Shown: piece by piece, positions 21,599-22,058 of the stretch
Layout of the letters: the number at the start of each line of letters is the position of its first letter
How positions within the stretch are numbered: position 1 is the first letter of the stretch
From: Brugia malayi
Lineage: Eukaryota; Nematoda; Chromadorea; Rhabditida; Onchocercidae
NCBI RefSeq assembly: GCF_000002995.4
Contig: NW_025062345.1
Location: forward strand, 1 to 22,058
Length of the DNA: 22,058 bases
Direction of reading: 5' to 3'
Translations under genes and position numbers: made by a program
Notes under the pieces: generated by a model
Told to the model about the DNA's origin: nothing
Database searches by the model: none
What the model saw: only the letters and a program-made list of their open reading frames with translations

Positions 21599-22058
21599 GC
21601 AAAAATTCCACCAAGCGATATTTCGCGATAATTACAGACGAAGAAGAGGAATGAAGCGTAATCAAGGAATTACATATCGCCGATAAAGTTGCAGAATTTA
21701 TGACAAAGACGAAATGAAATTCTGGTAAAGCGGGAATATCAAAGACTGATACTAACACATCATCACTCTAACAGATCACTTCTATATACTTACAATTTTA
21801 CTTGTGATAATGCAATCAATGAATGTGTGAACTGAAATAAACTTATGCTAAAATCCAGAATTCCTATTACAATATTAACAGCGTTAATCTAAGTTACATT
21901 TGCTCATAAAATTTTGAATCCGAATTTCATGAAATTATCACGTATAGTTCACATAGCGCTAAATTGTTACTGATACTGTACTACTAGAAGTCATTCTCAA
22001 CACATTGAAATCACAATATTAAGAAACTGAAATGATTTAAAAGAGAAATAAATACTTG

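Larger units (their letters stand above)
1916..22058 (+). repeat. Head-to-tail tandem array of ~3.4-kb RING-PHD gene units
   Basis: The same sequence, starting aaagtagccaatgatttg, recurs at 1918, 5689, 9126, 12562, 15993 and 19374, all in the same orientation. Each unit contains a complete copy of the RING exon, the intron, the PHD exon, the acidic exon and about 1 kb of spacer on each side. Spacing is 3771, 3437, 3436, 3431 and 3381 bp. The differences are explained exactly by a 336-bp upstream duplication in unit 1, one-base changes, a GAT-codon count change, a 45-bp deletion and a poly-T change. The left edge is at about 1916; the right edge lies outside the window. Confidence 0.97.
19374..22058 (+). 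repeat. Tandem unit 6, cut by the window end (2685 bp seen)
   Basis: It shares the 45-bp start deletion with unit 5. The RING and PHD exons are intact, but after about 21540 it differs from the others by several indels: a frameshifted acidic exon, loss of 4 bp near 21768, loss of 66 bp near 21788, and one A fewer near 21908. The last part of the unit lies outside the window. Confidence 0.93.

Noticed and set aside
21474..21758. 94-aa minus-strand ORF with a His-run, seen only in unit 6
   Set aside because: It is the complement of the GAC/GAT run and exists only because indels in unit 6 removed a stop; the other units do not have it.
1916..22058. Transposon or retrotransposon array
   Set aside because: No reverse transcriptase, transposase, terminal inverted repeats or target-site duplications were seen, and the gene keeps its intron. 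The structure fits tandem segmental duplication.

Overview
This window is AT-rich eukaryotic DNA. Genes are split by short introns (about 80-310 bp), donors of the form GTTATC/GTTAGA, acceptors such as TTTTCAAG, GATTACAG and CTTCTAG, and AATAAA signals. It looks like an invertebrate, perhaps a nematode, but nothing here fixes the species. There is no bacterial-style operon, rRNA, tRNA, CRISPR array or recognisable transposase.

Layout. Positions 1-1916 are single-copy flank. This flank holds the last two coding exons (601-787 and 220-293) of an unrecognised minus-strand gene; its upstream exons are not visible before the array begins. From about 1916 to the window end lies a head-to-tail tandem array: five complete units (1918, 5689, 9126, 12562, 15993; lengths 3771, 3437, 3436, 3431 and 3381 bp) and a sixth, partial unit from 19374. 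The indels listed here account for every length difference between units 1-5, so the units are nearly identical, introns and spacers included.

Each unit carries one plus-strand gene. Exon 1 encodes a C3HC4 RING finger. A 217-bp phase-0 intron follows, then exon 2 encodes a C4HC3 PHD finger and a Ser/Asp/Glu-rich tail. A further exon with a long Asp run and an Arg-rich end lies about 200 bp downstream. A RING closely followed by a PHD is the arrangement of PHRF1-type nuclear proteins, so each unit is best read as a PHRF1-like gene or gene fragment (297 aa if exon 2 runs to its stop; 360 aa in a tentative four-exon model). The PHD finger has an unusual 12-residue insertion between zinc ligands 3 and 4. 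In units 1 and 4 one extra base breaks the PHD frame; units 2, 3, 5 and 6 keep it open.

The array preserves its own history. Unit 1 alone keeps two ~190-bp direct repeats upstream of the gene. All other units carry one chimeric copy, as expected after recombination between those repeats in a founder that was then amplified. Further variants accumulate in spatial order from unit 3 to units 5/6. The tandem, apparently recent amplification of an intron-bearing RING-PHD gene is the main candidate for something undescribed.
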